A stretch of DNA of 60,102 bases from Pseudomonas sp. BN417 (GTDB lineage Bacteria; Pseudomonadota; Gammaproteobacteria; Pseudomonadales; Pseudomonadaceae): assembly GCF_029871205.1 (NCBI RefSeq), contig NZ_SSOJ01000137.1:1-60102 (forward strand), written 5' to 3'. Below, in pieces: positions 1 through 8,590 of the stretch. Position numbers and translations under genes: made by a program. Numbering within the stretch: position 1 is the stretch's first letter; each line of letters opens with the position of its first letter. The notes beneath the pieces were generated by a model. That model had not been told where the DNA came from. It was given only the letters and a program-made list of their open reading frames with translations, and did no database searches.

Positions 1-403
1 CTTCGCGGTAGGGGCGCTGGGCGTCGAAGCGTTCTTCTTCCCTCAGGCGCGGAATCACCTGCTGGGTGATCCACTGGCGGATGCCGCGGTTTTCCGGGTG
101 GTAGTAGAGGATCAGCACGGCATAGACGCCGGACTCGCCGATCAGCAGTTCCTGCTCGAAGTCGCCATGGCCGTTGCGCATCCAGGCGCGTTGCAACTGG
201 TCCTCGTCCAGATTGCGCTGCACCCGTTCGGGGAGATGCGCGTGGTTGATCAGCCGGGCCAGGTCGCTGGCGGCAAACCAGGGCTCTTCATCCAGCAGCA
301 CGGCGCGCAGTTGGCGCTTGTGGCGGACGAACCGGGCGGGCATCAGGACTTCGGCGTCCGGGGGAGGGGCGGGGTAAAACTGGGGGAAATCGGGCATATC
401 CAT
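1..403 (-). CDS. Bro-N domain antirepressor-like protein, copy 1 (3' end outside window)
   Basis: Phage-type Bro-N protein, cut by the left window edge so that the C-terminus is missing. The ATG at 403 opens MDMPDFPQFYP. The readable part matches copy 2 at 14573-15088 almost codon for codon, including the conserved DEEPWFAA segment and the ESGVYAVLILYYHPENRG core. Bro-N domains bind DNA and occur in phage antirepressors and baculovirus Bro proteins. A role in lysogeny or island control is inferred from that family only. The gene, its leader and part of the 5' flank form one side of a ~690-bp direct repeat. Confidence 0.7.
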   Translation of the reverse strand, partial: MDMPDFPQFYPAPPPDAEVLMPARFVRHKRQLRAVLLDEEPWFAASDLARLINHAHLPERVQRNLDEDQLQRAWMRNGHGDFEQELLIGESGVYAVLILYYHPENRGIRQWITQQVIPRLREEERFDAQRPYRE

Positions 404-686
404 TACCTCTGCTTGATTAAACAGCTTTCCTAGGGCTGTTGGCGTCGGGAGCTAAGAAACCCCAAGCAGAGGGCCGGGCGTATTCCCCTTTCGGGTCTTG
501 TATTAGCCCACTCCCGACAGAGCAGAGTTTGTGCGTGCGCGAGTATGCCGCAGGCACAAAAAAGCCGCTGGACTATCGGGAGCGGTCTTGCCGCTGCTTG
601 AGTAAGCGTTTCTTAGGCGCCAGAGACAGAGGCTATGGGCGGAGCGGGGGAGGGGCAATGCCGTTGGGGTGTGGGAATTGGCTGAT
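404..686 (-). promoter_or_regulatory. Structured leader upstream of Bro-N copy 1, with intrinsic-terminator hairpin
   Basis: Read on the minus strand, this region holds a hairpin whose stem pairs CCGCT with AGCGG and is followed directly by CTTTTTTG (about 553-592). That is an intrinsic terminator placed before the bro start codon. A second GC-rich hairpin follows nearer the gene (about 480-520). The same architecture is found at 15089-15374, with the stem kept and the loop changed. An attenuated leader, or a small RNA made upstream of bro in the manner of the P4-phage immunity leader, is an inference. No promoter was assigned. Confidence 0.5.
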
Positions 687-1042
687 CAGCGGCCGCGAAG
701 GGGGGCGTGGCAGTGGATACCAGAAGTGTTTGGATTGGACCTTGTGTAGAGCGAGAGTCCTTGAGGTGGATTTCCGCCTTGGGCCGGCGGATCAATGGCG
801 GAAACGGGGATCTTGGCTTCAAACGTTCAGCGCAGCAGATTGGATCCTTGGCCCCGCCCCGACAACGGTCGCGGGAGCGAGCTATAACGATACGTAGGCC
901 GGTGGGTGTCAACACCACGCGTTCCGGCCCGGAGACTCGGAGGCGGCCTCACCAATCTACCGATCGGCTTTTTATCGACAGAGGCGAGGGTAGGCAGGGG
1001 ACTTTCAGACCTGGACCGCAACCAGGGCACGAGGGTAGCTGT

Positions 1043-4000
1043 ATGCCGAGTGACATGAGCGGGGGCTGTGGCCAACCGCCGGCGCGGTTAGAGGTCCGAC
1101 TTCTTGGTGGAGTCGAGATAATCCTGGACGGCCGGCGTATTCGCGCCTTCAACTCGCTCCGCTTGCAACGGTTCCTGGCGTTGATCGTGTTGCGAAGAGA
1201 CCCGCAACACCGCTCAAGACTCGCGTTCGAGCTTTGGCCCGACTCCGACGAGCCACAGGCGCGCACCAATCTCAGAAAGCTACTCCACGACTTCCGTCAT
1301 TCCCTTCCCGATATCAGTAAGTTCGTCGAGATCGACAACGAGATTGTGTGGTGGATTGCGACTGGGCCGAGCGAGGTCGACGTGCTGAGGTTCCAGGATG
1401 CCATGACCGCGGGTGATTTCGAGCTCGCTGCGCGCCTCTATTCGGGCGATCTCCTACCAGCTTGTTATGACGACTGGGTCCTGGACGGGCGAGCGAAACT
1501 TCGAGCGCAGGCGTATGGGGCTCTCGTGCGGCTGACAGAAGAGGCTGCGGAGCGCGGCGACCACAAAACCACGCTCAGGTATACCCAACGCATCATCGAC
1601 CTTGAGCCAACCGATGAAGCAGCCGTTCGAATTCAGATGGAAGCGTATCTCGCGCTTGGCGATAGAGCCGCTGTGCTGCGCGCCTATCACCGGTACGCAG
1701 AGGCGCTTGAGCGTGACCTCGCGCTGGCTCCGGGCGAGGCGATCAGAGCCATGTACCAACAGCTCCGGGCTGGAACACTCAACCGTGACGAGGTGCAGGG
1801 CAAGGACCTGTCACCCGTGGCCGAATCGCCTTTCGTCGGCCGCGAACTCGAATGGAAGCAGCTCAACGAGGCATGGAACGCGGCACGGGCGGGTCGGGCA
1901 CATTTCTTGTTGGTGACAGGGGAACCGGGGATCGGAAAGTCGCGCCTCGCGCTGGAGCTCTGCCGCCGCGTTCGAGCAGAGGGACACGTGGTGGCATCGG
2001 CTCGTGCATACGAGGCTGCGGGCAGACTGCCGTGGGGGCCCGTCGTCGACCTGCTTCGATCGGATGCTCTCCGAAGCCACATTGACACGCTCGACACGGT
2101 CTGGAGGGCCGAGCTCGCTCGTCTCCTGCCCGAACTCCGCGACGCTTCCCTGTCGTCTGGACCGAGCCAGTCGGGCGACCTGGCTCAGCGCCATCGGCTG
2201 TTCGAGGCTGTGAGCCGAGCCATCGTAGTTGGCGACCGCCCGCGCTTGCTGATCATCGACGATCTGCAGTGGTGTGACGCCGAAACCATTGAGTTGATCG
2301 GTTTTGTCGTTCGTTGCGGACAGACGGCACCGGTCCTCATCGTCGGTACTGCCCGCTGGGAGGAGATCCCACAGCATCATCCACTCGTTGGACTCATCGA
2401 CGCCTTGGGCCACGACCAGGCAGCGACCACCGTTTCACTCGACCGACTTGACGAAGCCACCACTTCGAGGCTCGCTGCTCGGCTGCGCGCTGAAGACAGG
2501 ATTGATCCGAAACTGGCCGCACGACTCTGGAGCGAGACCGAAGGCAATCCACTCTTTGTCATCGAAGCTCTTCGAGCCGGGATCACCTCTGATGGAAGTC
2601 AGGCAGTCCTCACACCGACGATGCGGGCGGTGCTGCGCGCCCGACTGGGCCAATTGACTGACGGCGCTCGGCGACTAGCCGAGGTGGCGGCCGTCGTCGG
2701 TCGGCCATTCTCGGTCGGTCTGATGGTCTCGGCCAGTGGGACCGATGAGCGCGAGCTCGTTGATCAGGTCGACGAACTTTGGCGTCGTAGGATCATTCGT
2801 GAACAGGGGCTCACGTACGATTTCAGTCACGACAAGCTTCGGGCGGTTGCCCTGGAGATGATCAGTCCGGCTCGTCGACGTCATCTCCACCGGGCCGTCG
2901 CCGAGGCGATCGCGGTCGAACTCCACAACGACATCGACGCGGCCAGCCCGCAGCTGGCCGCACACTACGACCAGGCCGGCATGGTCGAACCGGCCATCCA
3001 TGCCTACCGGGTGGCGGGGGGCCGAGCGGTGGCCGTGTCGGCCCTGGAAAAAGCGGTCGCCCTGTTTCGGCGCGCGCTCGCGCTACTCGCCGACCTGCCA
3101 CCGTCACCCGAGCGCGATGCATTCGAACTCGACATCCGGATCGCTCTCGGATCTCCCCTTGTTGCGCTCGAGGGTTATGGCTCCAAGGGGGCGCACCAAC
3201 TCTACGAGCGAGCCCTTTCGCTTTGCCGCACGCTTCACCGACCCGTGGACTCGCCGATCCTCCGTGGTCTCGGCCTCGCCCGACTGCAGGGCTGCCGCTT
3301 CGACGATTGCGATGAACTCGCCCAAGCCCTTCTCGACGATGAGCATCATGATCCGATTGCCAGGACAGAGGGCCAATATCTCCTCGGCGTGAGCGCGTTC
3401 TGGCGGGGCAATCTGGCCAGAGCCCGCCACTATCTCGATGGCGCTATCGAAACCTATCGCGTGTCCCAGCGCGACGAGCATCTGGCGTTGTACGCCCAGG
3501 ACCCGAAGGCGATTTGCCTCGTACGGCTGGCCTGGGCCGAGCTATGGGCTGGAGATGCCGGCCGGTCCGACAAGACAGCCCGGTCTGCTCTTGAGATCGC
3601 CGTGGATCTCGATCATCCGATGACGCTGGGGTACGTCATCACTTACGCGGCGATCATCGCGGCCGAATCCGAAGATCTCGCCCGCCTCGCCGATCTCCTC
3701 GGGGATGCCGACCTTCTATGGAAGCGTTTTTCGGACCGCTACCTCATGGTCGTCCTGGAGGCCCTTCGGGGCTGGCTGGACGTGTGCGGGGGATCGGCTG
3801 GTGGCATCGAGAAGATCGTGCAGTCGGTGGCACGCTCGCGTACGGAAGGGGAGACCCTTCATCTGACCTACACACTCCTTCTCCTCGCCCGGGCCCGCGG
3901 CATCGTCGGCGAGTTCCGCCAGGGACGAGCTGCCACACGCGAGGGGATCTCATGGTCACACCGTTGCAACCAGCGCTACCTCGAGGCCGAGCTGTGGCGA

Positions 4001-4249
4001 GTCGACGGTGAGCTGGCTTATCGCACCGGGGAAACCGAAGCCGCCGCCGCTTCTTTGCGCAGTGCCGTTGAGATCGCCAGCGCTCAAGGTGCGGGCTGGC
4101 TGGGGCTTCGGGCGCTCCACTCTTTCGCCAGCCGATTTCCCGATGAGACGCTGCGTCAGCAACTTGGGGGCCTCCTCGAGACCATTCCGTCGGGCCATGA
4201 TCTCCCGGCGTTCCGGGCAGCAATCGGCTTTCTGAGCGAGTCCGGTTGA
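1043..4249 (+). CDS. BTAD-domain transcriptional regulator with AAA ATPase and TPR-like C-terminus
   Basis: Large SARP/AfsR-like regulator of 1068 aa. The N-terminus (about 10-100) looks like an OmpR-type winged helix (RLEVRLLGGVEI) and is followed by a bacterial transcriptional activation domain to about 250. An AAA-type ATPase follows, with Walker A GEPGIGKSR near residue 293 and Walker B LLIIDDLQW. The rest is helical and repeat-rich. No LuxR-type helix-turn-helix is seen at the C-terminus. The ATG at 1043 was chosen for a GAGGG 7 nt upstream and because the domain starts just after it; a longer open frame to 707 has no visible domain. The downstream oxidase gene lies 80 bp away on the same strand and is the likely target. 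Such pairs are usual in Actinobacteria, so transfer is likely. Confidence 0.8.
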   Translation: MPSDMSGGCGQPPARLEVRLLGGVEIILDGRRIRAFNSLRLQRFLALIVLRRDPQHRSRLAFELWPDSDEPQARTNLRKLLHDFRHSLPDISKFVEIDNEIVWWIATGPSEVDVLRFQDAMTAGDFELAARLYSGDLLPACYDDWVLDGRAKLRAQAYGALVRLTEEAAERGDHKTTLRYTQRIIDLEPTDEAAVRIQMEAYLALGDRAAVLRAYHRYAEALERDLALAPGEAIRAMYQQLRAGTLNRDEVQGKDLSPVAESPFVGRELEWKQLNEAWNAARAGRAHFLLVTGEPGIGKSRLALELCRRVRAEGHVVASARAYEAAGRLPWGPVVDLLRSDALRSHIDTLDTVWRAELARLLPELRDASLSSGPSQSGDLAQRHRLFEAVSRAIVVGDRPRLLIIDDLQWCDAETIELIGFVVRCGQTAPVLIVGTARWEEIPQHHPLVGLIDALGHDQAATTVSLDRLDEATTSRLAARLRAEDRIDPKLAARLWSETEGNPLFVIEALRAGITSDGSQAVLTPTMRAVLRARLGQLTDGARRLAEVAAVVGRPFSVGLMVSASGTDERELVDQVDELWRRRIIREQGLTYDFSHDKLRAVALEMISPARRRHLHRAVAEAIAVELHNDIDAASPQLAAHYDQAGMVEPAIHAYRVAGGRAVAVSALEKAVALFRRALALLADLPPSPERDAFELDIRIALGSPLVALEGYGSKGAHQLYERALSLCRTLHRPVDSPILRGLGLARLQGCRFDDCDELAQALLDDEHHDPIARTEGQYLLGVSAFWRGNLARARHYLDGAIETYRVSQRDEHLALYAQDPKAICLVRLAWAELWAGDAGRSDKTARSALEIAVDLDHPMTLGYVITYAAIIAAESEDLARLADLLGDADLLWKRFSDRYLMVVLEALRGWLDVCGGSAGGIEKIVQSVARSRTEGETLHLTYTLLLLARARGIVGEFRQGRAATREGISWSHRCNQRYLEAELWRVDGELAYRTGETEAAAASLRSAVEIASAQGAGWLGLRALHSFASRFPDETLRQQLGGLLETIPSGHDLPAFRAAIGFLSESG

Positions 4250-4329
4250 GAGGGAACGCTTCGGGAACGCCTGAGGGAGCAACCTTGGCAAGACGAAGCA
4301 GAGGAGCACCCGGAACGGAGGAGCACCCA

Positions 4330-5712
4330 ATGAGAGACACAATCAAGGCATTGACCGAAGCGGTACGCGGTCGCGTCATCACCCCGTCCGATCCTGGCTA
4401 CGACGACGCTCGCGCTGTCTACAACGCCATGCACGACCGTAAACCCCGCGCTGTCATCCAGTGCGTGGATTCGGCCGACGTGATGGCCGCGGTCACGGCT
4501 AGCCGCGACGCTGGCCTTGACCTGGCAATTCGTGGTGGTGGCCACAGCGTTCCCGGATTCGGCACGGTGGACGACGGCTTGGTCATCGACCTGTCGAGGA
4601 TGAACAACGTGTGGGTCGACCCGGTCAAGAAGATCGCCCGGGTTGGGGGCGGCGCGACGTGGGGTGATGTCGACCATGCGACCTACCCGTTCGGCTTGGC
4701 AGCGCCCGGCGGGATCATCTCGACGACCGGGGTTGGTGGCCTGACGCTGGGCGGCGGCATCGGCTACCTGACCCGCAGCGTCGGTCTCTCCATCGACAAC
4801 CTGCTGGCGGCCGATGTCGTCCTCGCCGATGGTCGGCAGGTCACCGCAAGCGATTACCAGAACGAAGATTTGTTCTGGGCCTTGCGCGGGGGCGGCGGCA
4901 ATTTCGGTGTCGTCACCAGCTTCGTGTTTCAGCTCCACGAGGTCGGTGACATCGTGGGCGGCCCGCTGTTCTTCGAGTTCAACGATGCCGCGGCAGTCCT
5001 GGAGTGTTACCGCGAATACATCGCGGAGGCGCCCGAACAGCTCGGATGCTTTTTCGGCTGGCAGATTGCTCCTCCTCTGCCGTTTATCCCCGAAGACCGG
5101 GTCGGGGATCTGTTCTGTGTACTGGTCACGTGCTGGAACGGTCCACACGAGGAGGCAGAGCGAGTCCTCAAGCCACTACGCGACGCTGCCGAAGTGAAGG
5201 CGGAGCAGCTCGGCGTCATGCCGTTCCCGGCCCTGCAAAGCGCCTTCGACAGCCTGGTTCCGAAGGGCATGCAGCATTACTGGAAAGCAGACTTCATCAC
5301 CGGGCTCACCGACGAGGCGATCGCTGCTCACGTCGAGCATGGAAAAAAGACACCCAACATAAGCTCGAGCATGCATCTCCATCCGATCAACGGTGCGGTG
5401 CATCGGGTCGGCGCCAACGAGACTGCGTTCGGTCACCGGGACAAGAGCTTTGCCCCGGTGGTCGTGGGAATCTGGTCGGACCCTGCTGACAACGAGGCCA
5501 ACATCAAGTGGGTGAGGGACTACTACGCCGCTATTCATCCCCACTCGGGCGGCGATGGGGGCTACGTCAATTTCATGTCCAGCGACGACGATCACCGTGC
5601 GCCCGCAAACTATGGCGCCAACTACGAGCGGCTCGCAGCAGTGAAGGCGACCTATGACCCGGACAACCTCTTCCACATCAACCAGAACATCGCTCCGGCG
5701 AACGGGAGCTGA
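4330..5712 (+). CDS. FAD-linked oxidase, berberine-bridge-enzyme-like
   Basis: Flavin oxidoreductase of 460 aa with an FAD_binding_4 (PCMH-type) domain in the N-terminal half and a BBE-type C-terminal segment (YDPDNLFHINQNI). His72 in RGGGH is the usual histidyl-FAD attachment site. The cysteine that makes many family members bicovalent is not seen: the GYLTR segment continues SVGLSIDNL where a Cys would be expected. Single covalent attachment is therefore inferred. The ATG at 4330 has GGAGG upstream. The family oxidises sugars, alkaloids and phenolics; the substrate here is unknown. The gene directly follows the BTAD regulator and probably shares its transcript. Confidence 0.82.
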   Translation: MRDTIKALTEAVRGRVITPSDPGYDDARAVYNAMHDRKPRAVIQCVDSADVMAAVTASRDAGLDLAIRGGGHSVPGFGTVDDGLVIDLSRMNNVWVDPVKKIARVGGGATWGDVDHATYPFGLAAPGGIISTTGVGGLTLGGGIGYLTRSVGLSIDNLLAADVVLADGRQVTASDYQNEDLFWALRGGGGNFGVVTSFVFQLHEVGDIVGGPLFFEFNDAAAVLECYREYIAEAPEQLGCFFGWQIAPPLPFIPEDRVGDLFCVLVTCWNGPHEEAERVLKPLRDAAEVKAEQLGVMPFPALQSAFDSLVPKGMQHYWKADFITGLTDEAIAAHVEHGKKTPNISSSMHLHPINGAVHRVGANETAFGHRDKSFAPVVVGIWSDPADNEANIKWVRDYYAAIHPHSGGDGGYVNFMSSDDDHRAPANYGANYERLAAVKATYDPDNLFHINQNIAPANGS

Positions 5713-5782
5713 GCATCATGGCTTTCATCCAGTTACCCGGTCTCCGATGGCTCTTCCAGGAAGTGGCCGTGCGGCTCCAGTC

Positions 5783-5968
5783 GGCCGATTCTGTTGAAAA
5801 ACTCCCATCGAGATTTCTGCCCACAAAAGTGCATTGCTTACGCTGAAATCTGAGCCATTTCCGGGGCAGAACTGCCTTGGATTTCACGTAGCAACGCGCA
5901 AATCAGCCGCTTTTTGGCCTATGGATAGGCGACTCTGGCCAACACCGACTTTTTCAACAGAATCGGCC
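5783..5968. mobile_element. 186-bp MITE-like element, copy 1
   Basis: Terminal inverted repeats GGCCGATTCTGTTGAAAAA begin at 5783 and, inverted, end at 5968. The inside has no credible reading frame. A second element of exactly the same length lies at 9835-10020 in the opposite orientation and shares internal stretches such as GAAATCTGAGCCA. Equal length, shared ends and no gene point to a non-autonomous element moved by a transposase elsewhere. No clear target duplication was recognised. Confidence 0.7.
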
Positions 5969-6019
5969 AGAAGGAGACATTCGTTTGCGTCGGGATGCCC
6001 CCTATCCAGTCGTCAGGCA

Positions 6020-6112
6020 TTAAGCACTGTTGAGATGGTCGCGTATGAACTCGATGAACCGCTGGGTCTTCGCGGGAAGCAGCCGTGTTTCGGTCAGTGC
6101 GTAGACCGAGAT
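6020..6112 (-). pseudogene. LysR-type regulator, C-terminal relic
   Basis: On the minus strand the frame reads RISVYALTETRLLPAKTQRF followed by IEFIRDHLNSA and a stop. This is a typical last stretch of a LysR effector domain. Nothing upstream continues it, because the sequence changes into a cupin-like frame on the other strand. It is a remnant of about 30 codons and not functional. Confidence 0.55.
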
Positions 6113-6305
6113 GCGCCTGCGACTACGACGAGCTGTGCCACATCCTCGAAGGCACCGTGCGCCTGACCGATGCGGACGGCGTGGCGAAGACCTTCGGGCC
6201 GGGGATTCGTTCGTGGTGGCGGCGGGGTTCAAGGGGACCTGGGAAAACATCACGCCGGTGCGCAGGTGTATTTCATTCTCGGATGAGTTCGGCCCGGGCG
6301 GATAA
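6106..6305 (+). pseudogene. Cupin-domain relic with frameshifts
   Basis: Frame 6121 reads DYDELCHILEGTVRLTDADG and AKTFGPG. The reading then continues one frame on as DSFVVAAGFKGTWENITPVR, and again shifted as a DEFGPGG ending. Joined, this is the second half of a small cupin of the cupin_3 / ethanolamine-utilisation type. There is no start codon and at least two frameshifts, so it is a relic. It abuts the LysR tail, as expected of a scrambled junction. Confidence 0.6.
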
Positions 6306-6307
6306 CG

Positions 6308-6580
6308 ATGACAACTTTGCCGTCGACTACCTGGGCCTGCCCGGCCCCAGCTCCGGGTCCGTCACCCGTGGATCAGGCGTGCGCCCGGCCCTGGCAAGCC
6401 GGGACGACGCGTCGTGCGAGCAATCAGGCCTGCGCCACGCGTGGGAGCGCCGGCAGCCCGTACGTCAACGCAAGCTCCAAGGCCGGTTACAAGGGGTATA
6501 ACTACCGGAACAAAAGGTGGGTCAACCCGGATAGGCCCTCCAAAGGCAGCGCCTGGGAAATCCTGGGGACCTGTCAGTAA
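6308..6580 (+). pseudogene. Chitin-binding (type 3 CBM) domain fragment
   Basis: The open frame ends in GYKGYNYRNKRW, then NPDRPSKGSAWEILGTC. This fits the pattern of bacterial type-3 chitin-binding modules (aromatic pairs, final W-x-x-LG-x-C). The expected PWQAGT opening appears earlier but is separated by a stretch that does not fit. The N-terminal 25 residues look random. It is probably the tail of a lost chitinase or secreted hydrolase. Expression as a 90-aa protein cannot be excluded. Confidence 0.4.
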
Positions 6581-6712
6581 CAGGAGCACGGCGAGCGTGC
6601 GCGAAGCTCGCTTGGGGCTACCGCCGGCAACGACAGTCCCAGTTGGTGTTTCCCGGTTGCCCGGGCCAGGCGTCCCCGGGCCTGATCGGCGCCAGCGGCG
6701 CGGAGCGACGTG

Positions 6713-7519
6713 ATGAGTTCCAGAGCATGGCGATGGGCTCGCAAGAGCCTTCTTGGCTGCATCGAGCTGGCCTTGCTGGTCGCTCCACTGTGCGCCAGCG
6801 CCATGTTCAAGTGCCAAGCCAGGGACGGAACCATCAGCTACACCAGCCAAGCCATCGCCAGCGCCCGCTGCACTCGCCTGGAGGGCATGGCGGGCCCCGC
6901 TGTCGGCGCCAAGGCAATGGCCCTGCCAAGGCTTGTGCGGGACGACAACTCAGGCGCGGTGCGGATTAGGGTGTACACCTTCGTCCACAAGGGTATTCGT
7001 CAATATGTGAGCCGGCGCCCCGTGGGGATCTCCGCACGGGTCGATGTCCTTGAGCTCTATTACATCAAGGGCTGCTATCTGTGCATGGCGCCGAAGGATT
7101 TCAAGGTCGCCTCACTGCGCCTGGACACCCTTTCCTATCGGCGGGAGATCGAAGCCGCTTCGGGTCATTACGGTGTCGATAGGGCGCTGGTCCGCGCAGT
7201 GATACATGCCGAATCGGCGTTTCGCCCCAACGCCATTTCCGAAGCCGGCGCCCAGGGGTTGATGCAGTTGATGCCCGCCACCGCCGAGCGCTTCGCCGTG
7301 GACGATCCGTTCGACGCGCGACAGAACATTCGTGGCGGCGTGCGCTACCTGGCCTGGCTGCTCAAGCGTTTCAACGGCAACCTGGTGCTGGCGTTGGCAG
7401 GTTACAACGCCGGCGAAGCGTCCGTGGTCGAGTACAACGGGGTGCCTCCCTACGCCGAGACGCAATCCTACGTTACCCTCGTGCAGTCCTTGACCGAACG
7501 CTATCGCAACCATCGCTAG
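6713..7519 (+). CDS. Secreted lytic transglycosylase (SLT domain)
   Basis: Exported murein hydrolase of 268 aa. The N-terminus carries a basic stretch and a hydrophobic signal (LLGCIELALLVAPLCASA). A middle region has paired Cys (YYIKGCYLC). The SLT domain occupies about 140-260: catalytic Glu in VIHAESAFRPNAIS, then GAQGLMQLMPATA and LALAGYNAGE, the standard family-1 motifs. It cleaves the MurNAc-GlcNAc bond and forms 1,6-anhydro ends. The ATG at 6713 has GGAG 7 nt upstream; the GTG just before it is also possible. It stands alone on this strand. A link to a conjugation or secretion machine is not shown here. Confidence 0.88.
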   Translation: MSSRAWRWARKSLLGCIELALLVAPLCASAMFKCQARDGTISYTSQAIASARCTRLEGMAGPAVGAKAMALPRLVRDDNSGAVRIRVYTFVHKGIRQYVSRRPVGISARVDVLELYYIKGCYLCMAPKDFKVASLRLDTLSYRREIEAASGHYGVDRALVRAVIHAESAFRPNAISEAGAQGLMQLMPATAERFAVDDPFDARQNIRGGVRYLAWLLKRFNGNLVLALAGYNAGEASVVEYNGVPPYAETQSYVTLVQSLTERYRNHR

Positions 7520-7521
7520 TA

Positions 7522-7603
7522 CCGTAGGGCGCATAACCCGGAATAGGTTATACGCCGGCCCCTCCACGGCGGATAGCGCTGGCGCGTTATCCGCCCTACG
7601 CAA
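7522..7603. repeat. REP/BIME-like inverted repeat
   Basis: The intergenic stretch begins GTAGGGCGCATAACC and ends GGTTATCCGCCCTAC-like (CGTTATCCGCCCTACG), with further GGTTATACGCC in between. Such paired GTAGGG...CCCTAC palindromes are typical of Pseudomonas REP doublets. It lies just after the transglycosylase stop and could serve as a transcript end. Confidence 0.5.
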
Positions 7604-7756
7604 GCAATCAGGTTACGCGCTCGATCAATACACCGGGCGGGGAATGGCTCAACCGAACTTCCACGCTCCCCGGTAGCTATCGACCCGAAGCAGTCACTGT
7701 CTTGCGTTCAGGAGAACTGACAGGCTTTAGCCATGGCAGGGCAGAATACGAATTTT

Positions 7757-8068
7757 TCATTGCTTCCCTTCAATATTTTTCTCGTATTTTTCCAGCCTAT
7801 TCATCACCGCCTGGTTGTTTGTGTATTTCTTCTTCAGCTTTTCAATAGCTTGGTCGGAATCTTTGCAGTAACGCTCAAACTGGCTAGTGATGAATGCTCT
7901 TCGTTCTTTTTCTTCGACTGAGCCCCCTTCTGGCCATGGCTCTCCACGGAAATGCTCACACAACTCCCGGCGTTCAATGTATTGCGCAACGTCCGACGGG
8001 TACCCTTCTGCTGCCAATGAAACCCCCGCCCACAGGACACAGATTAGTAAAACCGATTGAGGCGCCAT
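7757..8068 (-). CDS. Small periplasmic protein of unknown function
   Basis: Protein of 103 aa starting at the ATG at 8068 (MAPQSVLLICVLWAG). The first ~19 residues form a signal peptide with an A-A cleavage region. The mature part is charged and helical, with two Cys (REL-C-EHFRG and FERY-C-KDSD) and a Lys-rich end (EKLKKKY, EKYEKNIEGKQ). The family was not recognised. An open frame extends upstream to 8128, but the added residues lack signal-peptide character. A short IR (CACCCCGG / CCGGGGTG) stands upstream at about 8106-8141. Lower GC than the transglycosylase gene before it. Confidence 0.55.
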   Translation of the reverse strand: MAPQSVLLICVLWAGVSLAAEGYPSDVAQYIERRELCEHFRGEPWPEGGSVEEKERRAFITSQFERYCKDSDQAIEKLKKKYTNNQAVMNRLEKYEKNIEGKQ

Positions 8069-8280
8069 TGCTTTCCTGACTGATTGACATCGACTGGAAT
8101 AAATCACCCCGGCGGGACTCATGGACATCCTTCCGGGGTGAACGTATTCCTCCGTTCTGCAACGCGGTGTTTGCGAAGGGGCGGGGGACTGAGGCTCATA
8201 TCCGTTTCTGGCCGTTTCTGCCGATCGTTACCGGCAGCAGTCGCCACGAAGTGCCTATGGAATCTTGGAATTTAGCTATA

Positions 8281-8478
8281 TCACCCCGTACTGGTGTGAA
8301 TCTTCCAGGCAATGAAGGCCGCGAAAGGCGCCAACAGCACCAGGCTACCTAGCGCCACGGCCCAGCCCCAAGCAAAACCGCTTTCACCCTTGAAGCGGCC
8401 ACCGGTCAGCGCCTTGAGGATGAACACACCGATGCGATGGGCCAGAACAGTGAAAAGGATGTCAGAGAGGAAGTCCAT
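8281..8478 (-). CDS. Small membrane protein, 65 aa
   Basis: Short protein beginning MDFLSDILFTVLAHRIG, with an amphipathic N-terminal segment, a Gly/Lys-rich turn (GGRFKGESG) and one clear membrane helix (WGWAVALGSLVLLAPFAAFIAW). No family was recognised. It lies between two other envelope protein genes on the same strand. The hydrophobic pattern supports coding, but short length keeps confidence moderate. Confidence 0.5.
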   Translation of the reverse strand: MDFLSDILFTVLAHRIGVFILKALTGGRFKGESGFAWGWAVALGSLVLLAPFAAFIAWKIHTSTG

Positions 8479-8590
8479 TTTGTCGCCTTGTTTTTTGTTG
8501 AAAGTCGGACTTCGACCCGAAGCAGTCTTCGCTAACGATTGAACTCACAGGCCTGGGCAGCCGTTCGGGCAGGTCCGGCGGCATGATGGG

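Larger units (their letters stand above)
1..686. repeat. ~690-bp direct repeat, copy 1 (Bro-N gene plus leader)
   Basis: The segment matches about 14686-15374 in the same orientation. The offset is 14685 in the coding part and shifts slightly in the leader. Homology stops sharply after GGCTGAT on the right side. The left limit lies at or beyond the window edge. The two copies enclose 14 kb, so homologous recombination could delete or amplify that segment. Confidence 0.75.

Noticed and set aside
98-433. Plus-strand frames over the Bro-N copies (also 14744-15100)
   Set aside because: They run antisense to a recognisable Bro-N domain and show no domain of their own; they are mirror frames of GC-rich coding DNA.
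4156-5148. 330-codon minus-strand frame over the FAD oxidase gene
   Set aside because: The opposite strand has clear FAD motifs; this frame is a codon-bias shadow.
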